In this document: positions 5,746-7,218 of the stretch, piece by piece
Numbering within the stretch: the first letter of the stretch is position 1
Layout: every line of letters begins with the position of its first letter
Assembly (NCBI GenBank): GCA_001898095.1
Contig: MKSH01000035.1
Location: 37,709 to 44,926, forward strand
Length of the DNA stretch: 7,218 bases
Direction of reading: 5' to 3'
From: Solirubrobacterales bacterium 70-9
GTDB taxonomy: Bacteria > Actinomycetota > Thermoleophilia > Solirubrobacterales > 70-9
Translations under genes and position numbers: made by a program
Notes under the pieces: generated by a model
Seen by the model: only the letters and a program-made list of their open reading frames with translations
What the model was told of the DNA's origin: nothing
The model's database searches: none

Positions 5746-6786
5746 ATGCGTAGTGCCCGAATCCGATCCCTCTCGATCGCTGTCCTGATGGCGGCGATCG
5801 CCCTACTTGCGAGTGCCGTGTCGGCGTCCGCCGCGACCATCCCGATCACCGGCGGGGAGGTCGACTGGGGGATCAAGCAGTCGTTCCGTGAATACGTCAA
5901 AGGCCCGATCGCGAAAGGCCAGATCGAAGTCTCCGGCGGGGCTACGGAAGCTGCCGACGGAACCTACAAATTCCCGGTCGGCTCGGGTACCTACGACCTC
6001 ACCACCCACCAGGTGGAAGTGCAGGGCGTCGGCACTGTGCACTTCACCGGCCACGACATGGGCGCCGGACCGTTGCTCGACGTGACCTTCACCAACCCAC
6101 GGGTGGTGGTCGGCAAAACCAGTGTCGTCTACGCCGACGTGGTCAGCAAGACGTTCCCCGGCGGCGAAGTCAAAAGCTATCCCAACGCCGAATTCGCACT
6201 CGTCGACGCCAGCACGGCCAAACCCATCTTCGAAGGCGAAGCGGTCACCTTGAAATCGATGCCGACCGAACTGACCACGGCAGGGTCGGAAGCGTTCAGT
6301 GGCTTCATCCCCCCGGGCGAAGAACTGGATCCGCTCTCGCTGACGGCGTCCTACGCGCCGCTGGTGCAGCCGGAAGAACCGAAGAAGGAAGAGCCGCAGT
6401 CGGACCAGCCGAAGACGGACACGCCGACGACGCCGGCCCCGACCGTGGCGACCCCGAAGCTGAAGTCGGCCGGCGGCACCTCGCAGCTCGGCAGTGGCGG
6501 CTCGGCCACGGTGGCGACGGTCGCCTGCCAGTCGTCCCTGCCCTGCCAGCTGACCGCGCCGAAAAGCGTGAAGTTCAAGCTCGGCGGCAAGTCGTTTGCC
6601 GCCAAGGTCGTGGCGCCGAAGTGGATCCTCGCCGGCAAGCGCGGCAAGGTGGCGGTGAAGGTGCCGAAGCCCGCGCTCGAGCAGCTCGGCGGCGGCAAGC
6701 TGAAGATCAGGCTGAAGCTGGTGCTCGGGACGGGCACCGACGCGCAGACCAAGGTCGTCAAAGTGACCCTGAAGGGCAAGGGCTGA
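5746..6786 (+). CDS. Secreted HtaA-domain heme-binding protein with a C-terminal Cys-pair domain
   Basis: This 346-residue exported protein starts at ATG 5746 after AAAGGAAG (5735-5742). A Sec signal peptide covers residues 1-29 (S-A-S-A before Ala30). The HtaA domain (about 34-203) is clear: G-G-E-V-D-W-G-I-K-Q-S-F-R-E-Y (36-50), G-P-I-A-K-G, F-T-G-H-D (100-104) and V-V-Y-A-D-V. Tyr50 and His103 match the conserved Tyr/His implicated in heme binding by Corynebacterium HtaA. A Pro/Glu/Lys/Thr-rich linker (207-240) leads to a basic, beta-rich domain (about 253-344) with Cys261 and Cys267, probably a disulfide. No LPXTG motif or C-terminal membrane helix is present, unlike Corynebacterium HtaA. 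The protein may bind the wall through its basic domain or be released as a hemophore. It is divergent from the monooxygenase-hmuTUV operon and shares its operator. Lys and Glu codon choice changes between the two halves. Confidence 0.92.
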   Translation: MRSARIRSLSIAVLMAAIALLASAVSASAATIPITGGEVDWGIKQSFREYVKGPIAKGQIEVSGGATEAADGTYKFPVGSGTYDLTTHQVEVQGVGTVHFTGHDMGAGPLLDVTFTNPRVVVGKTSVVYADVVSKTFPGGEVKSYPNAEFALVDASTAKPIFEGEAVTLKSMPTELTTAGSEAFSGFIPPGEELDPLSLTASYAPLVQPEEPKKEEPQSDQPKTDTPTTPAPTVATPKLKSAGGTSQLGSGGSATVATVACQSSLPCQLTAPKSVKFKLGGKSFAAKVVAPKWILAGKRGKVAVKVPKPALEQLGGGKLKIRLKLVLGTGTDAQTKVVKVTLKGKG

Positions 6787-6787
6787 G

Positions 6788-7218
6788 ATGACGCGGGTCG
6801 CGCGGCATGGGTTGGCGGTGGTCCTGACGGTGGTCGGGGTGGCGCTTCTGGGCGCCGTCCCGGCCGGCGCCAAGGTGAAGAGCGTCGCCGGCAACGGCGT
6901 CGTCAAGGTGGGCGAGGTCCCCTGCGGGGCGGCCCCCTGCACCTTGCGCGCGCCGTCCCGGGTGCGGGTATCGATCGGCGGCCAGGCCTTCCGGGCCAAG
7001 GTCGTCCTCCCGCGCCGCGTCGCCGCCCATGCCGTCGCGACCGTCCGCGTCAAGCTCGGCGCCCAGGCGCTGAAGAAGCTCGCCGGGGCGACCGCCCAGG
7101 TGAAGGTGCGGGTCGTCGTCCGCGCCGGCGGGGCGAAGCAGGTGCGCGCCGTGCGGTCGAAGATCAGCCGCCCGGGGAGCACCGAAAGCTCCACCGGCGG
7201 GAGCGGCGGCGGGGGCGG
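6788..7218 (+). CDS. Secreted Cys-pair domain protein, 5' part (gene runs off the window)
   Basis: ATG at 6788 follows the HtaA-gene stop (6784-6786) by one base, so the two are almost certainly co-transcribed and translationally coupled. The frame stays open to the window end: 143 codons plus two bases. A Sec signal peptide covers residues 1-28 (P-A-G-A before Lys29). The mature part carries C-G-A-A-P-C (Cys46, Cys51) and a basic, beta-rich domain. Without gaps, residues 51-75 match residues 267-291 of the upstream HtaA-domain protein at 13 of 25 positions, including C-x-L-x-A-P and F-x-A-K-V-V-x-P. From residue 127 the sequence becomes Ser/Thr/Gly-rich, like a linker into a further domain beyond the window. 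I know no named family. It may be a second surface component of the heme system, and the missing part could hold another HtaA domain or an anchor. Confidence 0.82.
   Translation, partial: MTRVARHGLAVVLTVVGVALLGAVPAGAKVKSVAGNGVVKVGEVPCGAAPCTLRAPSRVRVSIGGQAFRAKVVLPRRVAAHAVATVRVKLGAQALKKLAGATAQVKVRVVVRAGGAKQVRAVRSKISRPGSTESSTGGSGGGG

Noticed and set aside
5803..7194. Long - strand reading frame opposite the HtaA-domain gene and its follower
   Set aside because: The + strand genes have signal peptides, a ribosome-binding site and a known domain. The opposite frame is low-complexity and spans both genes, as expected for a shadow.

Overview
The window reads as chromosomal DNA from a high-GC actinobacterium. 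Strong G/C third-position bias, GTG and TTG starts, tight gene overlaps, an HtaA-family heme protein and a DtxR/IdeR-like operator all fit. The Lys/Val-rich exported domain carrying a Cys pair makes me suspect the Thermoleophilia/Solirubrobacterales, but that placement is an inference.

Left part (1-2640). The + strand carries the last 34 codons of a glycerol kinase (glpK), then an unrecognised 216-residue protein (170-820) that looks like two copies of a small alpha/beta unit. A short GC-rich hairpin region separates it from a convergent gene (894-2537, -). That gene encodes a soluble diguanylate cyclase with three PAS domains, an intact GGDEF motif and a degenerate inhibitory site.

Right part (2644-7218). 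This is a heme/iron acquisition locus arranged around a divergent regulatory region (5626-5745). Leftward runs a four-gene, translationally coupled operon: an IsdG-type heme monooxygenase, a HmuT-like binding protein, a FecCD-type permease (HmuU) and an ABC ATPase (HmuV). Rightward runs a secreted HtaA-domain heme-binding protein. One base after its stop begins a second secreted protein, which leaves the window. It is related to the C-terminal Cys-pair domain of the HtaA-domain protein. Between the two arms lie two abutting copies of TTAGG-N4-CCTAA, which overlap a 14/19 match to the DtxR/IdeR box.

The likely joint function is as follows. The exported HtaA protein, and possibly its partner, capture heme outside the membrane. 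HmuT hands heme to HmuUV for ATP-driven import. The IsdG-like enzyme opens the porphyrin in the cytoplasm and releases iron. An iron-dependent repressor would turn both arms on when iron is scarce. The least described parts are the shared Cys-pair domain and the two-gene rightward arm, together with the pairing of Corynebacterium-like uptake with an Isd-like degradation enzyme. No tRNA, rRNA, CRISPR array or mobile element was seen, and no gene-free stretch exceeds 300 bases.
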